Positions 1-6,911 of a stretch of 15,590 bases of DNA are shown one piece after another. Location of the stretch: contig JALWUZ010000483.1 of the NCBI GenBank assembly GCA_027079895.1, forward strand, positions 1 to 15,590, in the 5' to 3' direction. Below the pieces are notes generated by a model. That model searched no databases and was not told the origin of the DNA. It saw only the letters and a program-made list of their open reading frames with translations. The number at the start of each line of letters is the position of its first letter. Position 1 is the first letter of the stretch. The stretch comes from Anaerolineae bacterium (GTDB taxonomy: Bacteria; Chloroflexota; Anaerolineae; B4-G1). A program made the position numbers and the translations under genes.

Positions 1-696
1 GCCCAGTTGACCGGGGAGGACGCCCAGCAGCCAGGGGGCGAAGAGGAGCAGTGCGCCGCCGTCGGCCAGCAGCAGCGCGGGGAGCCGGGGCCGCCAGTCC
101 CGCCGCAGGAGGGCCAGGATGTGGAGCGCGAGGAGGACGACGCCGCCCAGGTTGTGGGCGTAGAGGGTCAGGGCGGCGGCGACGGAGTAGAGCCACCACC
201 AGCGGCGACCGCCGTTTTCGAGTCCTCGGAGGGCGGCCAGGGCGGTCAGCGTCGCCGCCAGCCCCAGGAGGGCGTACATGCGCGTTTCCTGGGAGTAGGC
301 GACGTGAAAGGGGCACACCGCCGCCAGGAAGCCGGTCAGCAGTCCTACCCGCCGCCCAAAGTGAAAGGCGGCCAGGCGGGTGAGCAGGGCGACGGTCGCC
401 AGGCCCAGGATGACGGAGAGGTAGCGGACGGCCAGGGGGGAGCGTCCGACGAGCCCCATCCAGCCGTGGAGGAGGAGGTAGTAGAGCAAGGGGTGAACGT
501 CGGCGGCTCCGGCCCCGGCGACGGGGGTCACGGTGCCGTAGAGCATCCCGGCGGGGGAGAGAGAGGCGTACAGGACGGCGAAGGATTCGTCGTACCACAG
601 GGGGCGGCCCTGGATGTGGAGCATGCGCAGGGCGTAGGCGAGGAGGAGGATGGCGTTAGCAAGTGTTCCAGGTTTTTGGAAAGACGTGCCGGACAA
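1..696 (-). CDS. GT39-like membrane glycosyltransferase, N-terminal part (runs off window)
   Basis: The minus strand is open from a TTG at 696 to base 1, giving 232 residues with no stop. The TTG is chosen because AAGGAG lies six bases upstream. The product is strongly hydrophobic with several membrane segments, the first at about residues 12-26. It carries marks of the GT39/ArnT-like GT-C superfamily: WYDE at residues 34-37 in the first outer loop (a likely catalytic or metal-binding acid), DVHPLLYYLLLHGW from residue 67, and AYSQETRMYAL at 133-143. Such enzymes move sugars from polyprenyl-phosphate carriers onto lipid, glycan or protein acceptors on the outer membrane face. Family members usually have 450-550 residues, so roughly half is missing. 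The donor and acceptor cannot be told from sequence. The gene is divergent from the EamA-type transporter 52 bases away, and its first codons overlap an inverted repeat at 666-681. Confidence 0.8.
   Translation of the reverse strand, partial: MSGTSFQKPGTLANAILLLAYALRMLHIQGRPLWYDESFAVLYASLSPAGMLYGTVTPVAGAGAADVHPLLYYLLLHGWMGLVGRSPLAVRYLSVILGLATVALLTRLAAFHFGRRVGLLTGFLAAVCPFHVAYSQETRMYALLGLAATLTALAALRGLENGGRRWWWLYSVAAALTLYAHNLGGVVLLALHILALLRRDWRPRLPALLLADGGALLLFAPWLLGVLPGQLG
666..681. promoter_or_regulatory. Inverted repeat TTCCA-N6-TGGAA upstream of the transporter (site A)
   Basis: TTCCA (666-670), six bases, then TGGAA (677-681). The 16-base block matches the block at 3987-4002 at 14 of 16 positions. 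Downstream of both copies, after identical distances, come a TTG(G/C)A(C/A) box (here 698-703) and, 33 bases after the repeat, a -10-like hexamer (here TAGAAT, 715-720). The start codon of the transporter is at 749, after GAGGAGG (736-742). This looks like an operator or activator site, but it also lies inside codons 6-11 of the divergent glycosyltransferase. Function is inferred. Confidence 0.45.
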
Positions 697-748
697 GTTG
701 GACTCCTTCAGGGGTAGAATGAGCGCAAAAGTCGGGAGGAGGTGTGTG

Positions 749-1627
749 ATGGACTGGCTGGTGTTTCAAATGGCGACGACGATTATCCGCGCTCTGGGTT
801 CTATTCTCGACAAACATATGTCCGGTGAGCAACGGCTGCCCCCTCAGTTCTACCTGGCTTCTTTCGGCCTGGTATCCCTGCCGGTGGCGTCGGTCGGGGT
901 AGCGGGGTGGGTGCCACTGCCAACGTGGTCGGATTTGACGCTGGCGGTGGTGGGCGGGATATGTTTCGCCTTCGCTGTCATCGTGTACTATCGAGCCGTC
1001 GCGCTGGACGAAATATCCCGCCTGGTGCCGCTGCTGCGGTTGAGTTCCCTGATGACTCTGGTGCTCTCGGCTCTGTTGTTCGGCGAGCGTCTTCGCCCGA
1101 CGCATTATCTGGCCTTCGGAGTGATGTTGATCGGCAGCGGGTTGCTGGTCGTCCGCAGTGCCGGTGGGAAGTGGCATCTGGGGCGCGGTGCGTTGTTGAT
1201 GTTGGCGACGGCAATGCTGCTGAGTCTGGATTCGACCCTGACGGCCCAGGTGTACTATCGGTATCCCCGCATAGTCGCTTTCGTCGCCGAACGGCTTGGG
1301 GTCGTGGTGGGCACGGCGTTGGTGTTGCTCCTCACGCCGAACAAACGGCCGGTGTTGCGACGGGTGCGCTCGCTCCCGTTCCGGCTGCACGGGATGGTCA
1401 TCGGTGAACAGACGATGCGTCTGGTGGCCGGATTTCTCTCCTCCTTCGTTCTGGTCAGGGTCGGTTCGGCGGCGTTGGTGGGTGTGATGGGAGGGCTCAC
1501 GCCGTTTTTCGTGTGGATACTGGCCCGCGTGTTGTTGAAAGAGCCCTGCGACCGCCGTTCTGGGCGATTGAAACTAATCGGGTTCTGCTGCATCGGCGGG
1601 GGGATGATGTTGCTGACGAGTTCGTGA
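749..1627 (+). CDS. EamA/DMT-superfamily membrane transporter
   Basis: This 292-residue integral membrane protein has about ten hydrophobic segments in two halves, as expected for the drug/metabolite transporter superfamily (two EamA domains). The first half ends with the family's typical helix-loop-helix, LLFGERLRPTHY at residues 109-120 followed by a hydrophobic GVMLIGSGLLVV stretch. The second half ends with the matching VLLKEP at 261-266 followed by GFCCIGGGMMLL. Members export or import small metabolites such as amino acids, nucleosides or polyamines; the substrate cannot be read here. The frame is open further upstream, but ATG at 749 is chosen because GAGGAGG sits six bases before it and the protein begins directly with a membrane helix. 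Its last 54 bases overlap the end of the convergent STAND gene. Upstream is an inverted repeat shared with the 105-residue gene at 4072. Confidence 0.85.
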   Translation: MDWLVFQMATTIIRALGSILDKHMSGEQRLPPQFYLASFGLVSLPVASVGVAGWVPLPTWSDLTLAVVGGICFAFAVIVYYRAVALDEISRLVPLLRLSSLMTLVLSALLFGERLRPTHYLAFGVMLIGSGLLVVRSAGGKWHLGRGALLMLATAMLLSLDSTLTAQVYYRYPRIVAFVAERLGVVVGTALVLLLTPNKRPVLRRVRSLPFRLHGMVIGEQTMRLVAGFLSSFVLVRVGSAALVGVMGGLTPFFVWILARVLLKEPCDRRSGRLKLIGFCCIGGGMMLLTSS

Positions 1628-3961
1628 CTTGGGCATTGCGCGGGCCATCGTGTCCCGCAGGCCATCGAGAAGTTGACGGGCTGCCTCCGCCTCCGGGTAC
1701 ATGTTGAGGTGTTCGAACTCCTTCAGGGCCTCGGCGCCCCATCGGAGGGCGGCCTCGTAATTCCCCCGCGCCTGTTCCAGCCGGGCGAATGAGTACTTGT
1801 AGAAAGCGATACGTCTCAGGTCCCGATTGCGCTCGGCGACCGGCAGCCCTCCCTGAAGTAGGACGAGGGCCTCGTCCAGATTCCCCCGCTCGATCGCTAT
1901 GTCCGCTAGCCAGTTTCGAGCGTAAACCACAGCCCGCTGCCAGCCTATCTCTTCCCCCAGGTGCATCACCTCGTCGAAAAACCGCCGTGATTCCGTGTAC
2001 TCCCCCTTTTGGTAGGCCATCAGCCCATACCAATACATCACTGCAACGCGACTCCGCTCTTTATCAAGTGTGACGAGGCCTGCATCATCACGGGCCTCGG
2101 CAGAAACGTTGAACCAGTGAATGGCATGTTGATAGTCTTTCCGTCTGACGTAGAGGACTCCTAGACCGTGGCCGAGTGACATACGCAGCCTAGGAGAGTT
2201 GGCCTGTTCAAGCAGTTCCCAGCCTCTATCGAGCATAGCCTGGGCCTTTTCCAGGTCAGACGGCTTACCGGTCATAGTGAGTACCCAGGCTCCCGCGAGT
2301 ATCGCCTCTATGGCAACAGGCCAATCGCCTCTCCTTTCCGCCGCCTGGGAGAGCCATTCCTGCCAGAGCAGGCGATCGTTCCAATGACCGTAGATGTTGG
2401 AGAAATTGTCCACGCCATTTCCATCGTATTTCCACACGGCGGCTATTTCCTCGTAGCGCTCATTGGCGGCGCACCAGTCCAGCACCGCCAGGATGTTCTC
2501 CCATTCCTCCTCAATGTAATCGTACTCGATTTGAAACTCCCCCCAGTCCTTCCCGCCGTGCTTCTCGATAAAGTCCATGTACCACTGTACCCATCGCTCC
2601 CGCGCCTCGCGCTCGAAGTTCGGGTGAGCGGTCAGTTCGGCCTGGGCGTATTCCCGTGTGAGGGGGAGCACGTCATACCGTCCATCTCGGTATCTCGCCA
2701 ACGATAGTTTCTGCAAGACCGCCAGGCCCTCCTCCGCGGCGAAGTGGTCTTGTGATAGGCCGGCGACGTGGACTACAGCGTCCCGCACGGGGTGTTTGGG
2801 GAACATGGACATAGCCATCAGCAAGTGATGAGCCGGGCCTCCACGGAGTGGCCTGACCGAATCCTCGAAGCAGAAACGCACTACATCACCATCGGCCTGG
2901 ATGAGCCTCTCCAAGACTGTCTCCACCGAGTACCCGGCCGCTATCTGCCCAATCGAGTAGATGAGAGCGGCCGGTATCCCTCCGGTGCGCTCGAAGAGCA
3001 GGTGGGTTTGCGCTGCGGTCAGGGTGACGTCGTTCTCCTCGCACAGGTGGTTTATGAGGGCAATGCTATCCGCCTCGGACAACTGCCGTAGGTGGATAGG
3101 GGCCAGCAGCGGGGCGATCCGGTGACGGGTGGTGATGATGGCTTTCGTGGGGCGCGGCAAGTCGTACAGGAATGACAAGATCGTCTCCTGGTCGGTGATG
3201 GTCTCCAGGTTGTCCACGATGAGCAATGTCCGCTGGTCGGACAGGGCCGACCGCACTCGTTCCGGTTGCTCCTCCGGCGTCGTGCGGATGATGTCGGGAC
3301 GGTTCAGGGTGCGTGAGATGGTGAGGAAGATGTCCTGTAGAGTGCGCTGGGTCTGTCGGCGGGCCAGGATACCGTCCGGCGTCAGGTATTGCTGTTTGGC
3401 GGAGGTGAACACGATGGCCTCGAACGTGGGGACGCCGGGGCGGGGCTGCTCGCCAGTGCTGGCCCGCAGGCAGCGATAGGCGGTTTCCAGCACCAGAGCG
3501 GTTTTGCCGACGCCCCCGATGCCATCCACGCTGATGAGGTAGGCTTGGTGGTCGGGCGAAAGTAGCGTCATCAAACGGGCTATTTCCTCCTGACGACCGA
3601 CGAAGAGGGTATGGTTGGGGTAGGGCAGGTTGTTGGGGATGTCCCGTTGGTCTCGCAATCCCCAGATCTCCTCCACCGCCTGTTTCGTTCCTGGGTAGGC
3701 AGCCGAACGCAGGAGATCGCGGCCCCAGTCGCGGGACAGGGAAGCCTCTCGCCGTCCAATCTGTGCCAACAGGAGGACGACATCGTTGGGTGGGCGGAGA
3801 CGGCCTTGTCGCCAACGATAGACGGTGGACGGGTCGTAGCCAGTCAGGTCGGCGATTTCTTGCATAGCCCGTCCTATAGTCCAATGATGCGTCTCCGCCA
3901 TGCGGCGCACCAGGCGGGTGACGTGGCGGCCGAATTCCGTGTGCCGTTTTGCTCGTGTCAT
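1574..3961 (-). CDS. XRE-HTH / NB-ARC (STAND) NTPase with C-terminal TPR repeats
   Basis: This 795-residue signal-transducing NTPase has, in order: a helix-turn-helix of XRE/Cro type at about residues 22-57 (includes YDPSTVYRWRQG), an NB-ARC core from about 118, a winged-helix region at about 370-445 (LTREYA near 434-439), and TPR-like helical pairs at about 545-755. Walker A is GIGGVGKT (147-154), Walker B is LLIVDN (246-251), the sensor-like ITTRHR is at 276-281, and the GxP motif is GGIP (327-330). STAND proteins act as ligand-gated switches that oligomerise on binding NTP and a trigger. With a DNA-binding HTH, the likely output is transcription control. ATG at 3961 is preferred over an upstream in-frame start because GGGAGG lies just before it. 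The tail (about 775-795) is polar and probably disordered, and its last codons overlap the transporter gene. An inverted repeat lies 26 bases upstream. A STAND-type defence role is an alternative. Confidence 0.85.
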   Translation of the reverse strand: MTRAKRHTEFGRHVTRLVRRMAETHHWTIGRAMQEIADLTGYDPSTVYRWRQGRLRPPNDVVLLLAQIGRREASLSRDWGRDLLRSAAYPGTKQAVEEIWGLRDQRDIPNNLPYPNHTLFVGRQEEIARLMTLLSPDHQAYLISVDGIGGVGKTALVLETAYRCLRASTGEQPRPGVPTFEAIVFTSAKQQYLTPDGILARRQTQRTLQDIFLTISRTLNRPDIIRTTPEEQPERVRSALSDQRTLLIVDNLETITDQETILSFLYDLPRPTKAIITTRHRIAPLLAPIHLRQLSEADSIALINHLCEENDVTLTAAQTHLLFERTGGIPAALIYSIGQIAAGYSVETVLERLIQADGDVVRFCFEDSVRPLRGGPAHHLLMAMSMFPKHPVRDAVVHVAGLSQDHFAAEEGLAVLQKLSLARYRDGRYDVLPLTREYAQAELTAHPNFEREARERWVQWYMDFIEKHGGKDWGEFQIEYDYIEEEWENILAVLDWCAANERYEEIAAVWKYDGNGVDNFSNIYGHWNDRLLWQEWLSQAAERRGDWPVAIEAILAGAWVLTMTGKPSDLEKAQAMLDRGWELLEQANSPRLRMSLGHGLGVLYVRRKDYQHAIHWFNVSAEARDDAGLVTLDKERSRVAVMYWYGLMAYQKGEYTESRRFFDEVMHLGEEIGWQRAVVYARNWLADIAIERGNLDEALVLLQGGLPVAERNRDLRRIAFYKYSFARLEQARGNYEAALRWGAEALKEFEHLNMYPEAEAARQLLDGLRDTMARAMPKSRTRQQHHPPADAAEPD

Positions 3962-3986
3962 ACTCCCCTCCCGAAGTTCGCATGCA

Positions 3987-4002
3987 TTCCAGACTTTTGG
4001 AA
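3987..4002. promoter_or_regulatory. Inverted repeat TTCCA-N6-TGGAA between the STAND gene and the 105-residue gene (site B)
   Basis: TTCCA (3987-3991), six bases, then TGGAA (3998-4002), a second copy of the repeat at 666-681. It lies in the 110-base divergent intergenic region, where it could serve both the STAND gene (start 3961) and the plus-strand gene (start 4072). A TTGCAA box follows at 4019-4024 and TATGCT at 4036-4041, at the same offsets as at site A. The natural candidate binder is the HTH-bearing STAND protein itself; this is inference. Confidence 0.5.
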
Positions 4003-4032
4003 CGCTCATCCCCTCAAATTGCAACCGATGTG

Positions 4033-4041
4033 TGGTATGCT
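4033..4041 (+). promoter_or_regulatory. Extended -10 promoter element for the 105-residue gene
   Basis: TGGTATGCT reads as an extended -10 (TGn plus TATGCT, four of six matches to TATAAT). No good -35 lies 17 bases upstream, which fits a promoter that relies on the extended -10 or on an activator at the inverted repeat ending 33 bases before the hexamer. Initiation near 4048 would give a leader of about 25 bases containing GAGGAGG (4058-4064). Confidence 0.4.
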
Positions 4042-4071
4042 GGGAGCAACCTGTTACGAGGAGGTGTGGTG

Positions 4072-4389
4072 ATGAAAAAGTCCACTCTTGTACGTTCCGG
4101 GTCTCGTTGGCTGCCCTCCGGCGAGACGTGGGTCGAAATAGCGGCGGTGCTTTGCGGAGTGCTGGTGCGCGAGATGCTCGAAGCCGGCGCCAATGGAGAG
4201 TGGCGGCTGGATGCCATACGCCTGATTGCGGCGGTGTTGGGGTCTATGTCCATCTTACCGCTTCTCCAACAGGTGCTGAAAGAACAGGCCGACAAGATGT
4301 CCCTCTGGATGCAAGTGGTGTTGGCTTTTCAGTACGGGTTCTGGTGGCGAACCCTCGTCGGGCTGGACGAGCCAGGGCCGTTTGCGTGA
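4072..4389 (+). CDS. Small hydrophobic protein of unknown function, 105 residues
   Basis: I do not recognise this protein. It starts at ATG 4072 with GAGGAGG seven bases upstream. The N-terminus is short and basic (two Lys and two Arg in the first 12 residues). Three hydrophobic stretches follow at about residues 20-36, 49-66 and 77-96, the last rich in aromatics (FQYGFWW at 86-92); charged residues lie between them. It could be a two- or three-helix inner-membrane protein, or a small amphipathic helical protein. It is divergent from the XRE/STAND regulator, and its upstream region closely resembles that of the EamA-type transporter beyond that gene, so a common regulator is plausible. The last 61 bases overlap the end of the convergent GT87 gene. 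A membrane effector or accessory role is speculation; no conserved motif is visible. Confidence 0.65.
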   Translation: MKKSTLVRSGSRWLPSGETWVEIAAVLCGVLVREMLEAGANGEWRLDAIRLIAAVLGSMSILPLLQQVLKEQADKMSLWMQVVLAFQYGFWWRTLVGLDEPGPFA

Positions 4390-5588
4390 CCGGTCGCTAT
4401 TGCCTGTTCCCGCACCAGCAGCAACGCCCCCAGCACTCCCAGCGGCAGCGGCAGGTACATCAACGGCGACTCGGAGCCGGTGCGCCCGTTGAAGGTCGCC
4501 AGGAAGAGCCACCAGACCGCCGCCGCGCTCAGCAGGTAGAACGAGGCCAGCACCGGCCCGTTGCCGTACCGTCGGGCAAGGGGGGCGAGAGCGAGGAACA
4601 GGGGCAGGTAGAGGATCACGTAGTTGGTGGTCGCCGTGCGGGTGACGATCAAGTTGGTGACGACGAGGGTCATCCCGACGAGCCACAGGAAGGCGTCGGA
4701 GTCGGCGGGGGCGTGGGGCAGGCGGCGCAGTTCCCACAGGAGGTACAGGAGGAGAGCCGCCGCCGGCAGACCTTCCCCCAGAGGCCCCAGGTGCAGGTAG
4801 TGGCGGGTGATGACCCATACCGGGGAGCCGATGCTGGTGTAGGAGGGGTACCGTCGGATCTGGCGCAGCATGTCGCCCGCCCAGGTAGGCAGGAAGACGA
4901 ACGAGAGCCCCGCCAGAAGGGCCAGCGTCAGTCCGGCAGCGGCCAGGAAGCGGCGGCGGCGACGACGCCATCCCCACCACAGCAGGGCCGGAATCAGCAG
5001 GACGCTCATCTGGGGTTTGACGCTCGTCAGGGCGAGCAGGACTCCGGCCAGGATGTCCCGCCGGGCCCGCAACGCCCACAGTGTCCCCATCGCCCACAGG
5101 AAGACCCACCCGGCGAACTGCCCCAGGGAGATCGTCCGCGCGTTGTGGTAGAAGAACAGCCCCCACAGGACGGTCAGTCCCCACAGCCAGGGAGGAAGCC
5201 GCCACCGCGTCAGGTCGAGGGCGAGCAGCGTCCCCCAGACCACAGCCGCCTCCAGAAGCACCATCCACACAGCCTGTACCCAGGGGTAGGGCAGCCAGAC
5301 CAGCGGCAGGAGCAGGAAGACGACGTAGAACGGGTAGGCGAACTGGACTTGATCCTCGTCGGGGCGGGCCGGACGGCCGTACATGTCCTGTTGGATGAGC
5401 CGGGTAGCGGCGTCGGAGTAGGGGTTAAGGCTGGTGCGCCAGTAGAGTTGTGCGCCGCGCCAGCGGGGGTAGAAATCGTTGCAGCCGGTGTAGCGGGAGG
5501 TGAGCAGGGCATGGGTGGCGTAGGTGTCCAGCGCGAGGAGCAGGAGCACCAGGGCGATGAGCACCCAGCGGGAACGGCGGCGCGTCAT
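4329..5588 (-). CDS. GT87-family (DUF2029) membrane glycosyltransferase, second copy
   Basis: This 419-residue polytopic membrane protein has about ten or more hydrophobic segments. GT87 (DUF2029, PimE-like alpha-mannosyltransferase) features are an acidic residue in the first outer loop (D38 in NDFYPRWRGA), the AYPFYVVFLLLPL stretch at 84-96, and SVKPQM at 189-194, where the Lys-Pro on a cytoplasmic-side loop is typical. These enzymes use polyprenyl-phosphate sugars outside the membrane. The ATG at 5588 is supported by GGAGGTGAT four bases upstream. The gene sits 13 bases after the stop of a 44-codon gene remnant and shares the strand with another GT87 upstream. The last 19 residues are polar and lie antisense to the convergent 105-residue gene, so this tail may be a late extension of the frame. 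The exact sugar and acceptor are unknown. Confidence 0.82.
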   Translation of the reverse strand: MTRRRSRWVLIALVLLLLALDTYATHALLTSRYTGCNDFYPRWRGAQLYWRTSLNPYSDAATRLIQQDMYGRPARPDEDQVQFAYPFYVVFLLLPLVWLPYPWVQAVWMVLLEAAVVWGTLLALDLTRWRLPPWLWGLTVLWGLFFYHNARTISLGQFAGWVFLWAMGTLWALRARRDILAGVLLALTSVKPQMSVLLIPALLWWGWRRRRRRFLAAAGLTLALLAGLSFVFLPTWAGDMLRQIRRYPSYTSIGSPVWVITRHYLHLGPLGEGLPAAALLLYLLWELRRLPHAPADSDAFLWLVGMTLVVTNLIVTRTATTNYVILYLPLFLALAPLARRYGNGPVLASFYLLSAAAVWWLFLATFNGRTGSESPLMYLPLPLGVLGALLLVREQAIATGHANGPGSSSPTRVRHQNPY

Positions 5589-5601
5589 CCCATCACCTCC
5601 C

Positions 5602-5736
5602 CTACGTCCCCACTTCCTCCTGATAGACCAGTTCGATCAGCGGGATGAAAGCGGCCTTGTCCACGTAGTACATGTCGTCCTGCCGCATGCGCCGGTAGTC
5701 GGCGATGCCGTAGGGGATGCGTTTGGGCTTGGTCAT
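5602..5736 (-). pseudogene. 44-codon N-terminal remnant of an AAA-ATPase-like (PF09820-type) gene
   Basis: This short frame runs from ATG 5736 to TAG at 5602. The ATG follows AAGGAG by seven bases and overlaps the stop of the upstream GT87 gene as ATGA, so it should still be translated by coupling. Residues 5-35 (RIPYGIADYRRM, then MYYVDKAAFIPLIE) closely match the conserved start of the AAA-ATPase-like/DUF1703 family (pattern PxGIxDYxxxR....YYVDKTxFIxxLE). In intact members of about 400-550 residues this is followed by a Walker A-like RPRRFGKS segment and a PD-(D/E)XK nuclease end. Here it is replaced by LVYQEEVGT and a stop. The Thr usual after VDK is Ala. I read it as a deletion remnant between two GT87 genes. 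A functional micropeptide is possible but less likely. The family assignment is from memory of the motif. Confidence 0.65.
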
Positions 5737-6911
5737 CGTCTGACTCCTTTCCACAGGTCGGCGGCCAGCAGCACGAGCAAACCGGTGCGCAGCGGAACCG
5801 TCAGGTAGAGCCACTCGTTCATCCCGCGCGAGAGGAGCACTGGCCACTCCGCCAGGTTGACGAAACTCAGCGTCAGGATGAACAGCACGCTCCGGTGGAG
5901 CGGCAGCGACAGCAGCAGGAGCGGGAACAACAACGTCTGCCACTGGGGACTCCAGCCCTTCGACCAGAGGAAGAATATCACCAGCGTGAGGTTGACGAAG
6001 GCCACGAACCGCCGGAGCGACTCCCCCAGGCTGGCGCGGAAGAAGAGCAGCCCGTACACCGCCCCGAAGAGGGCCAACTTGAGGCTCTCCGGGACCAGCG
6101 CGGGGCGGCGGCCGGTGGCTACGGCCTGTGCCGGGTCGAAGTGGATCGCCGCGCCCCCCAGAAGGCCCGTGTCCAGGTTCCCGTCGAGCAACGCCCAGAC
6201 CGTCTGCCAGGAGTCCCACAGCATTGGCGAGAGGAACGACACCCGCGCCATCTCTCCGCCGACCAGCAGGAGCGGCCCCACGACGAGCGCGATTACGGCG
6301 GCGGCCACCAATCCGTAGGTCATCCACCGGCGCGGAGGGACGGTGCGCACGATGGCGGGGAAAATCAACACCGGCAGCAACTTCACCAACGCGCCCGCAC
6401 CCATCGCCGCCGCCGACCACCGCTCCCGCCCGCCGAACCACATCTCCAACGACAGGAGCAACGCCAGCACCGTCAGGGCGTCGAAGTTCCACCAGGTGTA
6501 GATCAGCGGGATGAACAGCACACTGTAGACCCACGCCAGACGCTCCGCCGTCTCCTCCCCCCGCAGCCGCCGGGCCAGGCGGTAGAAGAGGTACAGGTTG
6601 ACCCCGTTCACCCCGATCATCAGCAGCCCCAGCAGGTAGACGTAGACGTGATACCCGCCGCCGAACAGATGCCCCACCTGGTAGACGACCACCGAGAGGA
6701 ACGGGAAGACCGGCGGGTACTCCGACCAGTAGTGGATGAACGGCAGATACCCTTCGTCGGAGTAAGCGGCCAGGTCGTAGTAGTAAACGTAGTCGCCGAA
6801 CAGCGTCAGATTGTCGGGCGGGAAGGTCATCAGCATCATCAGCCGCAGGGCGACGAAGAGCACCAGGACGTATCCGAAGCCGGACTCACGACGCAGGTAG
6901 CGACTAAACAA
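5733..6911 (-). CDS. GT87-family (DUF2029-like) membrane glycosyltransferase, first copy
   Basis: This 392-residue multi-spanning membrane protein has the GT-C plan. It shows an acidic first outer loop (D40 in LFGDYVYYYDLAAY), then WSEYPPVFP at 62-70, as in GT87/PimE-like mannosyltransferases (EYPP motif), and ALVKLLPVLIFP at 174-185 with the family Lys-x-x-Pro. It probably transfers a sugar from a polyprenyl-phosphate donor on the outer face of the membrane. The start is a TTG at 6911, eight bases inside the end of the CoA-transferase gene; GGGAGG six bases upstream supports it and implies translational coupling. The stop overlaps the ATG of the following 44-codon remnant. It is only distantly similar to the other GT87 at 4329-5588, so the pair does not look like a recent tandem duplication. 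Substrate is unknown. Confidence 0.8.
   Translation of the reverse strand: MFSRYLRRESGFGYVLVLFVALRLMMLMTFPPDNLTLFGDYVYYYDLAAYSDEGYLPFIHYWSEYPPVFPFLSVVVYQVGHLFGGGYHVYVYLLGLLMIGVNGVNLYLFYRLARRLRGEETAERLAWVYSVLFIPLIYTWWNFDALTVLALLLSLEMWFGGRERWSAAAMGAGALVKLLPVLIFPAIVRTVPPRRWMTYGLVAAAVIALVVGPLLLVGGEMARVSFLSPMLWDSWQTVWALLDGNLDTGLLGGAAIHFDPAQAVATGRRPALVPESLKLALFGAVYGLLFFRASLGESLRRFVAFVNLTLVIFFLWSKGWSPQWQTLLFPLLLLSLPLHRSVLFILTLSFVNLAEWPVLLSRGMNEWLYLTVPLRTGLLVLLAADLWKGVRR

Noticed and set aside
7..717. Plus-strand open frame at the window start (236 codons)
   Set aside because: It is Gly/Gln/Glu/Pro-rich and lies opposite a clear membrane glycosyltransferase with GT39 motifs read on the minus strand.
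698..720. TTGGAC and TAGAAT before the transporter taken as an ordinary sigma-70 promoter
   Set aside because: The spacer is only 11 bases, too short for a -35/-10 pair. The boxes are reported only as part of the layout shared with 4019-4041.
3900..5648. Long plus-strand open frame (582 codons) across 3900-5648
   Set aside because: Its product is low-complexity, Gln/Arg/Gly/Pro-rich with no family features. It lies antisense to the GT87 gene and crosses the start of the 105-residue gene in another frame, as expected of a shadow frame in GC-rich DNA.
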